DNA of 64,000 nucleotides from an uncultured Phascolarctobacterium sp. (GTDB taxonomy: Bacteria > Bacillota > Negativicutes > Acidaminococcales > Acidaminococcaceae), in assembly GCA_949285135.1 (NCBI GenBank), contig CASDXO010000006.1, positions 1 through 64,000 of the forward strand, written 5' to 3'. Below the pieces are notes generated by a model that was not told the origin of the DNA, ran no database searches, and was given only the letters and a program-made list of their open reading frames with translations. The position numbers and the translations under genes are program-made. The first letter of the stretch is position 1. Each line of letters begins with the position of its first letter. Below are positions 1-8,929 of this stretch, one piece after another.

Positions 1-95
1 AATTAATTGACTTGGTCAAGCTTGCGCTCGACCCGCACATTCGCTTTGTTTAGGTTGATGTTCAGTTTTCAAGGTTCTCGCTGTATCTCAGCGAC
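1..95 (-). rRNA. 5' leader of an rRNA operon (16S gene lies beyond the left edge)
   Basis: Read on the minus strand, this stretch has the layout of a Firmicute pre-16S leader. It has a small hairpin (CGCTG/CAGCG, 79-93), then a boxA-like antitermination element (CCTTGAAAACTGAAC, inside 57-77), then a run ending in AAGTCAATTAATT that normally lies just before the 16S 5' end. The mature 16S sequence is not in the window, so only the leader is claimed. The operon would be transcribed leftward, away from oriC and co-directional with replication. Confidence 0.75.
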
Positions 96-101
96 TTGTA
101 T

Positions 102-130
102 ATAATACCACCCCTTACTTCTTCTGTCAA
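102..130 (-). promoter_or_regulatory. rRNA operon promoter (proximal)
   Basis: On the minus strand a perfect -35 TTGACA (125-130) is followed, after exactly 17 bases, by a -10 TATTAT (102-107). It points at the boxA-bearing leader and off the left edge. The near-consensus boxes and position fit a strong housekeeping-sigma rRNA promoter. Confidence 0.8.
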
Positions 131-196
131 CACCTTTTTTGTAACTTTTTTAACATTTTTTACTGTACACCAGGTAGCGTTGCCAAACAAATGCTT

Positions 197-223
197 ATTA
201 TATCTTTGTTAAATATCCGTCAA
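197..223 (-). promoter_or_regulatory. Possible distal rRNA promoter
   Basis: A perfect -10 TATAAT (197-202) and a -35 TTGACG (218-223) lie on the minus strand about 95 bases upstream of the proximal rRNA promoter. The 15-base spacer is short, so strength is uncertain. Tandem promoters are usual for rRNA operons, which supports the call. Confidence 0.45.
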
Positions 224-362
224 AATTTTATATTTTTTATCAACTTTTGTCTGTTTTATCTATTTTCAACTATTTTAAATGACCAGAATTTAACCAAAAC
301 ACAAAAAAGACATTTTTTATTCTTATAATTCAGATAGATTTTTAAGAAAGCGGTGAAGCATT

Positions 363-620
363 ATGAGAAATATATCCTGTTACTTAAAAAAAATAACAGC
401 ATATTCCTTAGCTGTTATCTTCCTATCCTTTCCCAATACCGGCATTGCCTTGGCAGCCAAACATGAACCACCTCCTCCACCTCCGCACAAAGATAAAATG
501 TATCATGACAGACATGACCACCATTGGAAAGATAAAGATGACAAGGATACCAACGGTAATGCTGTAACCGGTTTTATTGTAGGAGCTGTAGTCGGCGCTA
601 TCGTTGCTAAAAATACCTGA
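363..620 (+). CDS. Small exported protein with charged His/Asp-rich middle and glycine-zipper tail
   Basis: This 85-residue protein is of unknown function. Residues 1-32 look like a signal peptide (KK, then a hydrophobic run ending ALAA). The mature part starts with a proline run (PPPPPPHK), continues with a His/Asp/Lys-rich stretch, and ends with GFIVGAVVGAIVAK, a Gly-x3-Gly pattern typical of glycine-zipper segments that pack in membranes. The start is preceded by AAAGCGGTG. It stands alone between the rRNA promoter and the convergent BMP gene. Envelope location is inferred; metal binding by the His/Asp stretch is only possible. Confidence 0.6.
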   Translation: MRNISCYLKKITAYSLAVIFLSFPNTGIALAAKHEPPPPPPHKDKMYHDRHDHHWKDKDDKDTNGNAVTGFIVGAVVGAIVAKNT

Positions 621-626
621 TAAAAA

Positions 627-660
627 ATGCTGCATACCCTATGCATAGGATATGCAGCAT
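627..660 (-). terminator. Terminator of the BMP-protein gene
   Basis: Ten-base arms ATGCTGCATA (627-636) and TATGCAGCAT (651-660) form a hairpin. On the minus strand it is followed by TTTTTT, giving an intrinsic terminator for the gene ending at 675. On the plus strand the trailing T run is weak, so stopping of the 363-620 gene would be less efficient. Confidence 0.75.
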
Positions 661-674
661 TCTTCATTATAAAT

Positions 675-1745
675 TTATCTGTTATTTTTAGCATTTTGAT
701 CCACAAATTTTCCTGTCGCAGGATCAAATTCCATGCCAGCATATTTGTGGTTTATTTTTACTTTTCCCTTCAGTACATCTTCTTTAAGCTTATCTAGCTT
801 TTTTACAATCTTTTGGGGAACTGCTTCTGATACAGCCAGACGTACTACGTCAGAATCTTCCAAACCAATAACAGTGATGACATTGCCTTGCAGCGTACCC
901 TGCTGATATTCTTTTGCAGCGTTTACAATAGGTACACTGGAATCAGCCACAGCAGAACCGATAAAAATAGGAGAAACTGCAGTCCAATCAATCACGTTGC
1001 CGATTTCCTTAACCTTTCCCTCTGTTGCTGCAATTACATCATTAACCCCAAAACGACCGCCGTTCAGCATGGTATAGATAATATCACAGCCTGCGGCAAT
1101 TTCACCTTCAGCTGCTGCAGCATTGATATTATTATCGTCAAGATTACCGGTAAAATGAGTATAAAATTCAGCATCTTTATTGGCATACATCATACCATCG
1201 TAAAAGGCTGCACGTGCCTGCAGACCAGGCTTTGGCCAGGCACCGGAAATATGACCTACCTTATCAGTCTTAGTCATATAACCAGCCAGTGCGCCTGCCA
1301 AAAAGGCAGACTGCTCCTGATCCACCTTATAACTGCTGACATTATCACTTTTTACATTTCCTTGAATAACAACGAACATAATGCCCGGAAACTCTTTGCT
1401 TATTGTTTCAACAGGTGCATTACACTGTCCGCCGTGAGCAATAATCAGTTTAGGACCCTCCTGGGCAAGCTGGCGTAGCTGCTCTGTCAAAGCACCCTGT
1501 TCAGATGTAGCAGAAACATCATAAACACATTTTACATCGTCAGTAACTTCAGCTGCTATGCGCTGATAACCGCGATAACCTGCCTCCATGAAGCCATTAT
1601 CATGTGCCTGACCAGGCAGCATGACAGAAATTTCCGGCTGATTATTAACAGTACCATCAGGAGTTTCCACTACAGCGGCATGCGCGCTGCCCATAAAGAA
1701 TGTACCTGCAGCAAGTAATGCAAGAAATTTACCGGAGATTTTCAT
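675..1745 (-). CDS. BMP-family ABC transporter substrate-binding protein
   Basis: This 356-residue periplasmic binding protein belongs to the basic membrane protein (BMP/Med) family, whose members bind nucleosides or related ligands for an ABC importer. Residues 1-24 are a signal peptide ending SAHAA. There is no lipobox cysteine, so a soluble periplasmic form fits a two-membrane cell. Family-like stretches include GFMEAGYRGYQR, SAFLAGALAGYMTKT and CDIIYTMLNGGRFGVND. No permease or ATPase is adjacent. The start is preceded by AGGAGGAATAAT. The gene follows the dehydrogenase cassette on the same strand with only about 26 bases between, so it may be co-transcribed. The ligand is unknown. Confidence 0.8.
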   Translation of the reverse strand: MKISGKFLALLAAGTFFMGSAHAAVVETPDGTVNNQPEISVMLPGQAHDNGFMEAGYRGYQRIAAEVTDDVKCVYDVSATSEQGALTEQLRQLAQEGPKLIIAHGGQCNAPVETISKEFPGIMFVVIQGNVKSDNVSSYKVDQEQSAFLAGALAGYMTKTDKVGHISGAWPKPGLQARAAFYDGMMYANKDAEFYTHFTGNLDDNNINAAAAEGEIAAGCDIIYTMLNGGRFGVNDVIAATEGKVKEIGNVIDWTAVSPIFIGSAVADSSVPIVNAAKEYQQGTLQGNVITVIGLEDSDVVRLAVSEAVPQKIVKKLDKLKEDVLKGKVKINHKYAGMEFDPATGKFVDQNAKNNR

Positions 1746-1771
1746 TATTATTCCTCCTTAATGCCTGACAA

Positions 1772-2143
1772 TCAGATTTTTTCCATATCACGGCTGGCAA
1801 CAATATCAACATCCAAGCCGAGAATATCTTTCACAACAATATCACCTGTTTTTATCGGAGCCTGTACGCTTACATTACGCAGATAAGCAGCGCATTCAAG
1901 AATTTTTCCTTTCGGCAGTACAGCAGCAGATACAACAGGCAGTAACGGCAATAAACCGCCTTCAATAGCAACAGTGGAAGTAAGCATACGTTTAGGCGCT
2001 GTTACTTCATCTTTAGCATATTGCGCACCACGGGGGCAGGTATTGCCTTTTACATCAGTAACAGCTCCGTCTTCAACAGTCACTGCCATTTCGCAGCCCA
2101 AAGGGCACATAATGCAGTTCATAATTCTTGTTTCAACAGCCAT
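1772..2143 (-). CDS. DUF1667 protein, third component of a GlpA-like dehydrogenase cassette
   Basis: A 123-residue protein with an N-terminal CIMCPLGCEM motif and a CPRGAQYA motif. These four cysteines (C10, C13, C17, C36) suggest a metal or Fe-S site. Members of this family regularly sit beside an FAD-dependent glycerol-3-phosphate dehydrogenase and a pyridine-nucleotide oxidoreductase, as here. It is presumed to be an electron-transfer or assembly subunit. The ribosome site is GGAGGGTAAAAG before ATG. Cassette membership is secure from context; the biochemical role is inferred. Confidence 0.85.
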   Translation of the reverse strand: MAVETRIMNCIMCPLGCEMAVTVEDGAVTDVKGNTCPRGAQYAKDEVTAPKRMLTSTVAIEGGLLPLLPVVSAAVLPKGKILECAAYLRNVSVQAPIKTGDIVVKDILGLDVDIVASRDMEKI

Positions 2144-2155
2144 CTTTTACCCTCC

Positions 2156-3415
2156 TTACTGCTTTAAACCTACGGTAATTTCGTCGCCCATCAGAGCTGT
2201 TTTTTCCGCAGGTATTTCTACGGCAATCATTTCACTGGGTTTAGCAACAGGAAGCATTCTGCTTACCAGTACAGTATCGCCGCTCTTTACTTCCAGACGT
2301 ACTTTGCGCTGCGGAGCAGCAACACGCATAAAGAGTTTTGCTTTTTCACCGCCCTGCGGCAAGGAAAGTTTCTGCGGTACGCAGGTTCTTACGCCATCAA
2401 CAGGATTTACCTTAACAGTACGCAGATTTTTATCCAGTTTGCCCTGAGCTTCCAAAGCAGCAAATTTACCGGCAATTTCAGCTTCCTCAGATACAAAGTC
2501 TACCAAATCATGCACGTGTACTACGTTGCCGGCAGCATAGAAACCGGGCAGACTGGTCTGACGATGTTGGTCAACAACAGGGCCGCTGGTCAGAGGATGC
2601 ATTTCCAGCATCAGACCGCGGGACAGCTCGTTTTCAGGAATCAAACCAACGGACAGGAGTACAGTATCACATTCTATATCAAATTCGGTGCCGGGGATCG
2701 GACACATTTTTTCGTCAACCTTGGCAACAGTAACGCCGGTTACACGGCCTTCACCATGAATTTTAACGATTGTATGGGACAAATGTAGAGGAATATCAAA
2801 ATCATTGAGGCATTGCACGATATTACGGGTCAGACCATTGGAGAAGGGGCAGATTTCCAGCACTGCTTGTACCTTGCAGCCTTCCAGACTCATACGACGG
2901 GCCATAATAAGGCCGATATCACCGCTGCCTAAAATAACGATTTTATGCCCGGGCAGATAGCCTTCCATATTTACCATACGCTGAGCAGCACCGGCAGTAA
3001 ACACGCCGGCAGGACGCTCACCGGGAATACGGATAGCTCCGCGGGTACGTTCACGGCAACCCATGGTCAAAATTACAGTTTTACCTTCCAGCTGTAATAA
3101 ACCTTTGGCGGGGCTTACGGCAATAACAGTCTTATTGCGCAGCACATCCAGTACCATGGTATCAACCAGGACTTCAATTTCCGGTTTATCTTTAATCAGT
3201 TCAATGCAGCGATGCGCATAGCCCGGGCCGGTCAGTTCTTCTTTAAAATGATGCAGTCCGAAACCATTATGAATACATTGCTGTAAAATACCGCCCAGTT
3301 CGCGGTCACGTTCAATAATAATGATTTTTTTCGCACCGTTCTCCCAGGCGCTGTAAGCAGCAGAAAGACCTGCCGGTCCGCCGCCGACGATGATTACATC
3401 ATATAACTGGTTCAT
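2156..3415 (-). CDS. NAD(FAD)-dependent oxidoreductase, second component of the GlpA-like cassette
   Basis: This 419-residue flavoprotein has an N-terminal FAD-binding Rossmann motif (VGGGPAGLSAAYSAW), a second nucleotide-binding motif (VILGSGDIGLIMARR), and a C-terminal FAD contact (GFYAAGNVVHVHDL). It resembles the oxidoreductase subunit found next to GlpA-type dehydrogenases and probably passes electrons to or from pyridine nucleotide or another carrier. I chose the ATG at 3415, giving MNQLYDVIIVGGG, because GGAGAAG lies at the right distance. A longer in-frame extension would run into the upstream gene. The upstream stop is one base away, so the two are translationally linked. Confidence 0.88.
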   Translation of the reverse strand: MNQLYDVIIVGGGPAGLSAAYSAWENGAKKIIIIERDRELGGILQQCIHNGFGLHHFKEELTGPGYAHRCIELIKDKPEIEVLVDTMVLDVLRNKTVIAVSPAKGLLQLEGKTVILTMGCRERTRGAIRIPGERPAGVFTAGAAQRMVNMEGYLPGHKIVILGSGDIGLIMARRMSLEGCKVQAVLEICPFSNGLTRNIVQCLNDFDIPLHLSHTIVKIHGEGRVTGVTVAKVDEKMCPIPGTEFDIECDTVLLSVGLIPENELSRGLMLEMHPLTSGPVVDQHRQTSLPGFYAAGNVVHVHDLVDFVSEEAEIAGKFAALEAQGKLDKNLRTVKVNPVDGVRTCVPQKLSLPQGGEKAKLFMRVAAPQRKVRLEVKSGDTVLVSRMLPVAKPSEMIAVEIPAEKTALMGDEITVGLKQ

Positions 3416-3416
3416 A

Positions 3417-4877
3417 TTATACTTCTCCTTCCTGCGCCTGATTTTTTTCATAGAACATATGGGAATCGGCACGTTCCTTTAAAACTTCCGGAACAGGTAT
3501 ATTCAGCTCACGTGCCAGAATCTGAGTAACACGCGGACCGCAGAAACCACCCTGACAGCGTCCCATGCCGGCACGGGTACGACGTTTTACACCATCAACT
3601 GTACGTGCACCGCAGGATTCGTGAATAGCCTCTACAATCTCGGCTTCAGTAATAGTTTCGCAGCGGCAGATTACGCGTCCGTACAGACTGTTTTCTTTAA
3701 TCAGTTCAGCCTGTTTATCCCAGTTTAATCTGTTAAAGATATGCTTTTTCGGCAGCTCAGCCTTAAAATCAGCTTTAGCCTGAGCACCGCTATTTTTAAC
3801 AATAGCTTCTGCCAGCATTTCTGCAACGGCAGGAGCTGCAGTCAGACCGGGAGACTGCATGCCGGCAGCATTGTATAATCCTGCTACGGCAGAAGCACCG
3901 ATAATGAAATCTCCGGTATCGGAAACAGCACGCAGTCCGGAAAACTCGGTAATAGCTGCACCCATGGGCAGATCAGGAATCAATTTGCGAGCCGAAGCAA
4001 TAATTTCGTTCATACCTTCGGCAGTAACTGCATGATCATCTTTATCTTCCATATCCTGCGCATTAGGTCCGATAAAAGTATTACCGTGAGTAGTAGTGCA
4101 GACAAGGATGCCCTTGGATTTTTTGGTAGGAGTAGGGAATACTACGCCAAATACCAGACTGCTGCAGGCAGTTTTATCAAACAGGATGTATTCACCTTTA
4201 CGCGGAGTAATGGTAAAGCTTTCATCACCGGCAAGCTTGGCAATTTCATCTGCATAAACGCCGGCAGCATTTACCACATATTTAGTCTTAATAACACCTT
4301 TACTTGTTTCAACACCGGTAATACGTCCGTCTTCTTTAATGAAGCCTAAAACACGGCAGTCACGCATAACCTCTGCACCGTTTTGTACTGCACATCTGGC
4401 AAAAGCCAGAGCAGCACCGAAGGGCCAGCAGACACCGGCACTGGGAGCCCACAAAGCACCTTTTACAGAGGTAAGATTTTTTTCTTTCTGCAGTACTTCT
4501 TCACGGCTTAAAATTTTCAGTCCTTCTACACCGTTGGCTTTGCCGCGTTCCAAAAGCTCCTGCAGTGTTTCCATTTCTTCATCATTCGTTGCCGCAACCA
4601 ATGAACCGGTCCATTTAATATCAAGATCAAGCTCCTGCTCCAATTCATGATAAAGCTGATTGCCACGCACATTGGTAATGGCTTTCAGGCTACCTGTAGG
4701 CGCATCAAAACCGGCATGCAGGATAGCACTGTTGGCCTTGGTCGTTCCCATTGCCAGATCAGGCTCTTTTTCTACCAGAATACATTTTAAATCATACTTG
4801 GAAAGCTCGCGTAAAACGGCAGTACCTACGATACCGCCGCCGATAACGACTACATCAGCAGATTTAATAAATTCCAT
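3417..4877 (-). CDS. FAD-dependent glycerol-3-phosphate dehydrogenase-like protein with BFD-type Fe-S domain
   Basis: The 486-residue protein is a DAO-fold flavoenzyme. It has an FAD motif near the start (VVVIGGGIVGTAVLRELS) and a C-terminal BFD-like [2Fe-2S] domain with cysteines in CRCETITEAEI and GRCQGGFCGP. That layout is typical of anaerobic glycerol-3-phosphate dehydrogenase GlpA and its three-gene cassette. Other DAO family activities, such as 2-hydroxyglutarate oxidation, cannot be excluded from sequence. It is first in a four-gene leftward run. Neither glycerol kinase nor glycerol facilitator is nearby. Confidence 0.8.
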   Translation of the reverse strand: MEFIKSADVVVIGGGIVGTAVLRELSKYDLKCILVEKEPDLAMGTTKANSAILHAGFDAPTGSLKAITNVRGNQLYHELEQELDLDIKWTGSLVAATNDEEMETLQELLERGKANGVEGLKILSREEVLQKEKNLTSVKGALWAPSAGVCWPFGAALAFARCAVQNGAEVMRDCRVLGFIKEDGRITGVETSKGVIKTKYVVNAAGVYADEIAKLAGDESFTITPRKGEYILFDKTACSSLVFGVVFPTPTKKSKGILVCTTTHGNTFIGPNAQDMEDKDDHAVTAEGMNEIIASARKLIPDLPMGAAITEFSGLRAVSDTGDFIIGASAVAGLYNAAGMQSPGLTAAPAVAEMLAEAIVKNSGAQAKADFKAELPKKHIFNRLNWDKQAELIKENSLYGRVICRCETITEAEIVEAIHESCGARTVDGVKRRTRAGMGRCQGGFCGPRVTQILARELNIPVPEVLKERADSHMFYEKNQAQEGEV

Positions 4878-4946
4878 TTTTTCACATCCTTGCTGAAATT
4901 GTAAAATTTCTTATATCAATTCATTTTATCATAAAAATAATAAAAA

Positions 4947-4970
4947 AAGAACTGCGTAAAAGCAGTTCTT
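4947..4970 (-). terminator. Terminator of the PAP2 phosphatase gene
   Basis: Arms AAGAACTGC (4947-4955) and GCAGTTCTT (4962-4970), with a run of T on the minus strand immediately after. It separates the PAP2 gene from the dehydrogenase cassette downstream. Confidence 0.85.
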
Positions 4971-4985
4971 CAATAGTAAGATAAA

Positions 4986-5705
4986 TTACTTTTTTCGTTC
5001 TGATGGTGTAAAAATTTTTAACGGTACTTTTGGCTCCAGCCAGCCAATAAACTTATCAGAAGCAGGTGTCAACAGCAGCCAGCTAAGCACAACTAATACA
5101 ATGGAAACAGACCCTACAGCCACATCTGTCAGCCAGTGAGCTCCTCCCATAATACGCGGCAGCGAAAAAACAACAAATACCGCCAGACATTTACCGAAAG
5201 CAGCTCTGCCAAAATATTTCAGCATATAAGCGCTGAAAATCAACAGCATCATACCATGGTCACCGGGAAAACTGTCTCCGGATCTATCTTTTGTAGGCCA
5301 ACCACTCAGCTGACTCACAAGATTTACATTGTCAAAAAATACTGTAGGACTTGGTCTTTCTACAGGTATTTCCATGTCACACTGCTTAGCAATAACAGCA
5401 CTTGCAAGCATGGCTATGCCGATACAGAACATTCTCCTTTTCCCCTGCGCATTACAATGACGATAATAGCTGTAAAAAATAAGCAGCATAAAGATAAAAG
5501 CCACAGAATCAAAAGCACGCAGGTTGACAAAAGCTACTAAATACATAAAAGCTTTATTTTCCGACAGCAGATTATTAAAAAAATAAAAAACACTTTTGTC
5601 AAGCTGAAACCAAAACCCCTGCGTTTCCGGAGGATACCAGCTGAAAAAAAGAGCAATACCAAGTATATTAAGCAATATTATTTTCACTAAAGCTTTTGCT
5701 GTCAT
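4986..5705 (-). CDS. PAP2-family membrane phosphatase/phosphotransferase
   Basis: A 239-residue integral membrane protein with about six hydrophobic segments. It has the three PAP2 signature blocks: KQCDMEIPVERPSP (K...RP), SFPGDHGMM (the SGH-type block in the form PGDH), and LPRIMGGAHWLTDV (R...H...D with catalytic His). The family removes or transfers phosphate on undecaprenyl diphosphate, phosphatidic acid or lipid A. In a diderm a lipid A or undecaprenyl role is plausible but not shown. The gene stands alone with its own terminator. Confidence 0.8.
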   Translation of the reverse strand: MTAKALVKIILLNILGIALFFSWYPPETQGFWFQLDKSVFYFFNNLLSENKAFMYLVAFVNLRAFDSVAFIFMLLIFYSYYRHCNAQGKRRMFCIGIAMLASAVIAKQCDMEIPVERPSPTVFFDNVNLVSQLSGWPTKDRSGDSFPGDHGMMLLIFSAYMLKYFGRAAFGKCLAVFVVFSLPRIMGGAHWLTDVAVGSVSIVLVVLSWLLLTPASDKFIGWLEPKVPLKIFTPSERKK

Positions 5706-5869
5706 CTACTCACCATCCAAAATTATAAATAAAAAATAATAATATATAAAAGGGATGTTTTATGATAACATATATTTAGAGAAATTACTCTCTTTATATT
5801 ACAAAATCAGCTTTATTTCACTTTTATTTCACATTTATTATCTTCTTAATGTATTAAAGGAGGTTCATT

Positions 5870-6400
5870 ATGAAAAGGTTGGCTACATTTCTTATCCTGA
5901 TATTATTTACTTTTGCTATGCATGTCTGTGCTGCCGAAACCAATAAAGAAGCCGAGGAAGTACTGCAACCGGAAACAATTACTCTGGCTGAAATGAATCA
6001 GCGTCTGCAAAATATACAGGGCGATATATTGTATCTGAAAACCGGTGAAGATGAAGTACTGGTATACCAGGACACTGCCAATAACCGTTCTTTACGTAAA
6101 CAGATTATCATAACAGCGCCAGCAAGTGAAATGCTGCGATTTTATACAAACGATAAAAATGTCTTTCAGCAAATGTCAAAAATGCTGCAGGACTATGAAC
6201 GCAGCAATACCAGTTTTGACGGCTATAAAATTATAACAGATACAGATTTACCACAAAAACTCGACAATAACGTACAGGTATACCGTTTCTGGTTTATGAA
6301 ACTGGCGCAGGAAAAACATGAAACACGCTTTCCTATCGGCATTGGTATCGGTATTGGCGGTCATCATCATCACGGACCCTGGATAGGTATTGGCTGGTAA
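5870..6400 (+). CDS. Exported protein of unknown function with His-rich, Gly-Ile tail
   Basis: This 176-residue protein begins with a signal peptide (about residues 1-23, ending VCAA), preceded by a strong ribosome site (AAAGGAGG). The middle is mixed alpha/beta with no motif I recognise. The end is striking: alternating Gly-Ile, then GGHHHHGPWIGIGW. The His cluster could bind metal and the Gly-Ile repeat could be membrane- or surface-associated; both are inference. It is followed by a strong terminator and is convergent with gyrA. The 164 AT-rich bases upstream presumably carry its promoter. Confidence 0.6.
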   Translation: MKRLATFLILILFTFAMHVCAAETNKEAEEVLQPETITLAEMNQRLQNIQGDILYLKTGEDEVLVYQDTANNRSLRKQIIITAPASEMLRFYTNDKNVFQQMSKMLQDYERSNTSFDGYKIITDTDLPQKLDNNVQVYRFWFMKLAQEKHETRFPIGIGIGIGGHHHHGPWIGIGW

Positions 6401-6405
6401 ACCAA

Positions 6406-6435
6406 AAGCACGAAATTCTTAAGAATTTCGTGCTT
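6406..6435 (+). terminator. Strong terminator between the His-tail gene and gyrA
   Basis: A perfect 15+15 base palindrome (arms 6406-6420 and 6421-6435) is followed by T6 on the plus strand. On the minus strand a shorter T run follows, so it may also stop gyrA transcripts. Confidence 0.85.
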
Positions 6436-6464
6436 TTTTATTCATATTCTGCTGTTAATTACTT

Positions 6465-8912
6465 TTAATCATCACTTTCATCGTGATGAATAGCTGCAAG
6501 AGAAACCACCTTGTCATCATCATTCAACGTCATCAGCTTAACACCCTGAGCGTTGCGCCCAAACTGAGAAATACCGTCCACATCGATGCGGATAATGATA
6601 CCGGCAGCCGTAATCATCATAATCTCCTGCTGCGGATTGATAACACGCATACCAACCACAGCGCCTGTTTTTTCTGTGATTCTGATATTGATAACGCCTT
6701 TACCGCCACGAGTCTGCTTACGATATTCACTGACCGCAGTACGTTTGCCCATACCAAGTTCCGTAGCCGTCAGTACTTCACATTCTTCACTGCCGACACT
6801 GTCCATAGCTACCACAGTATCACCATAATTGAGGGTAATACCGCGTACACCATGAGCAGTACGTCCCATTGGGCGTACATCCTGCTCATCAAATCTGATG
6901 GCTGTACCATTTCTGGTTGCCAGCACGATTTCACTGCTGCCGTTAGTCATCTCTACGCCAATTAAATCTTCATCATCATCAAGATTAATAGCAATAAGAC
7001 CGGATTTACGGGTACTGTCAAAATCTTTCAGATTGGTTTTCTTCACCGTGCCTTTATTGGTAGCCATAAACATAAAGTGGTCTTCGATAAATTCTTTAAC
7101 CGGAATAACAGCAGTAATCTTTTCTCCCTGTTCTAAAGGCAACAGATTGATTATAGCTGTTCCCTTGGCAGTGCGTCCTGCTTCCGGTATCTCATAACCT
7201 TTCTGACGATAAACACGTCCCTTGTTGGTAAAGAAAAGAATATTATGATGCGTTGTCGAAAGGAACAGATGCTCTGCACAGTCGTCAGCTTTCTTACCAC
7301 TGCCGCCTGTCTTGCCTACGCCGCCGCGTTTTTGATTCCGGAAGTTATCAAGAGTCTGGCGCTTGATATAACCCTGATGACTGATTGTTACAACTATATC
7401 TTCTTCTGCAATCAGGTCTTCTACATCCATTTCGGAAGTATCAAGAGAAATTGCCGTACGGCGGTCATCACCAAATTTTTTCTTCACTTCCAAAAGGTCT
7501 TCTCGGATAATATTCATTACTTTATGCTCATCTGCCAGTACGCTTTCGAGCCAGTCGATAGTTTCCATAACATCGATATATTCATCATCAATTTTTTTAC
7601 GTTCCAAACCAGTCAGACGCTGCAGACGCATATCAAGGATAGCCTGTGCCTGACGCATGCTAAGGCTGAATTTTTCCATCAGGGCAGTCTTGGCAATATC
7701 GGCAGTAGCGCTGCTTCTGATAGTACTGATAACGGCATCAAGATTATCCAGAGCAATTTTTAAGCCTTCTAAAATATGAGCTCTGTCCCTGGCTTTGCCT
7801 AATTCATATCTGGTACGTCTGGTAATAACGTCCTTTTGATGGGCAAGATAATATTCCAAAATTTGTTTAAGATTCAGTATGCGAGGCTGACCATTGACAA
7901 GAGCCAGCATGATAATGCCAAAAGAACTCTGCAGCTGTGTATGTTTGTACAGCTGATTAAGTACCACATCCGGTACTACATCGCTTTTCAGCTCCACAAC
8001 AATACGCATGCCGCGACGGTCCGACTCGTCACGCAGGTCTGTTATTCCCTCAACTACCCCATCTTTAACCAGCTGAGCAATGCTTTCAATCAGCCTTGCC
8101 TTATTAACCTGATAAGGAATCTCACTGACAACAATTCTGTGCTTGCCTTTGGCCATCGGTTCAATTTCAGCTTTAGCACGAATCTTTACTACACCACGAC
8201 CGGTAGTATAAGCGCTGCGAATACCATCAGTACCAAGAATACTGGCGCCAGTCGGAAAATCAGGGCCTTTGACGGCTGTCATCAGCTGCGATATCTCAGT
8301 ATCAGGATTATCAATCAGCATTACCAAACCGTTAACTACTTCGCTGAGGTTATGCGGCGGAATATTGGTCGCCATGCCTACGGCAATACCGGCACTGCCG
8401 TTAATCAAGATAGCAGGAACCTTGGAAGGAAGTACGCTGGGCTCCTTTAAAGATTCATCGTAGTTGGGAACAAAATCTACTGTTTCCTTTTCAATATCTT
8501 CCAGCATCATTTCGGCAATCTTAGCCATACGTACTTCAGTATAACGCATGGCAGCAGCACCGTCTCCATCGACGCTGCCGAAGTTGCCGTGACCGTCCAC
8601 CATCAGGTAACGGGTAGAAAAATCCTGTGCCATACGTACAATGGCTTCATAAACAGAAGAATCACCGTGAGGATGGTATTTACCTAAAACTTCACCGACG
8701 ATACGGGCAGATTTTTTGTATGGCTTATTGGATGCCATACCTGCTTCCTGCATTGCATACAAAATTCTGCGGTGTACAGGCTTTAAGCCGTCACGCACAT
8801 CCGGCAAAGCACGCTGGATAATAACGCTCATAGCATAGTCGATATAGGACTTCTGCATTTCTTCTTCAATATAGACGGGTAGGACCTTACCGCCGTTATT
8901 TTCTAAATCCAC
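6465..8912 (-). CDS. gyrA: DNA gyrase subunit A
   Basis: GyrA is the breakage-reunion subunit of gyrase (about 815 residues, normal length). The quinolone-determining region reads [17 protein letters not shown], with the sensitive-type serine intact. The catalytic tyrosine region and C-terminal pinwheel repeats are present. The GyrA box reads QKRGGVG, a mild deviation from QRRGGKG. I prefer the GTG at 8912 because AGGTGA precedes it; a GTG at 8933, overlapping the upstream stop codon, is possible but lacks a ribosome site. It lies last in a leftward run with gyrB, separated by three smaller genes. Confidence 0.97.
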   Translation of the reverse strand: MDLENNGGKVLPVYIEEEMQKSYIDYAMSVIIQRALPDVRDGLKPVHRRILYAMQEAGMASNKPYKKSARIVGEVLGKYHPHGDSSVYEAIVRMAQDFSTRYLMVDGHGNFGSVDGDGAAAMRYTEVRMAKIAEMMLEDIEKETVDFVPNYDESLKEPSVLPSKVPAILINGSAGIAVGMATNIPPHNLSEVVNGLVMLIDNPDTEISQLMTAVKGPDFPTGASILGTDGIRSAYTTGRGVVKIRAKAEIEPMAKGKHRIVVSEIPYQVNKARLIESIAQLVKDGVVEGITDLRDESDRRGMRIVVELKSDVVPDVVLNQLYKHTQLQSSFGIIMLALVNGQPRILNLKQILEYYLAHQKDVITRRTRYELGKARDRAHILEGLKIALDNLDAVISTIRSSATADIAKTALMEKFSLSMRQAQAILDMRLQRLTGLERKKIDDEYIDVMETIDWLESVLADEHKVMNIIREDLLEVKKKFGDDRRTAISLDTSEMDVEDLIAEEDIVVTISHQGYIKRQTLDNFRNQKRGGVGKTGGSGKKADDCAEHLFLSTTHHNILFFTNKGRVYRQKGYEIPEAGRTAKGTAIINLLPLEQGEKITAVIPVKEFIEDHFMFMATNKGTVKKTNLKDFDSTRKSGLIAINLDDDEDLIGVEMTNGSSEIVLATRNGTAIRFDEQDVRPMGRTAHGVRGITLNYGDTVVAMDSVGSEECEVLTATELGMGKRTAVSEYRKQTRGGKGVINIRITEKTGAVVGMRVINPQQEIMMITAAGIIIRIDVDGISQFGRNAQGVKLMTLNDDDKVVSLAAIHHDESDD

Positions 8913-8929
8913 TTTATCACCTGACCTTA

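Noticed and set aside
888-1478. Long open frame opposite the BMP-protein gene
   Set aside because: It lies wholly antisense to a clear gene, has no ribosome site, and its translation is Cys/Ile/His-rich with no domain pattern.
5755-5946. Short open frame overlapping the start of the exported His-tail protein
   Set aside because: No ribosome site, low-complexity AT-rich translation, and it overlaps a gene with a strong ribosome site and signal peptide.
6340-6400. His-tag-like HHHH stretch as a cloning artefact
   Set aside because: It is embedded in a natural Gly-Ile repeat followed by a native terminator, with only four His residues and normal flanks.
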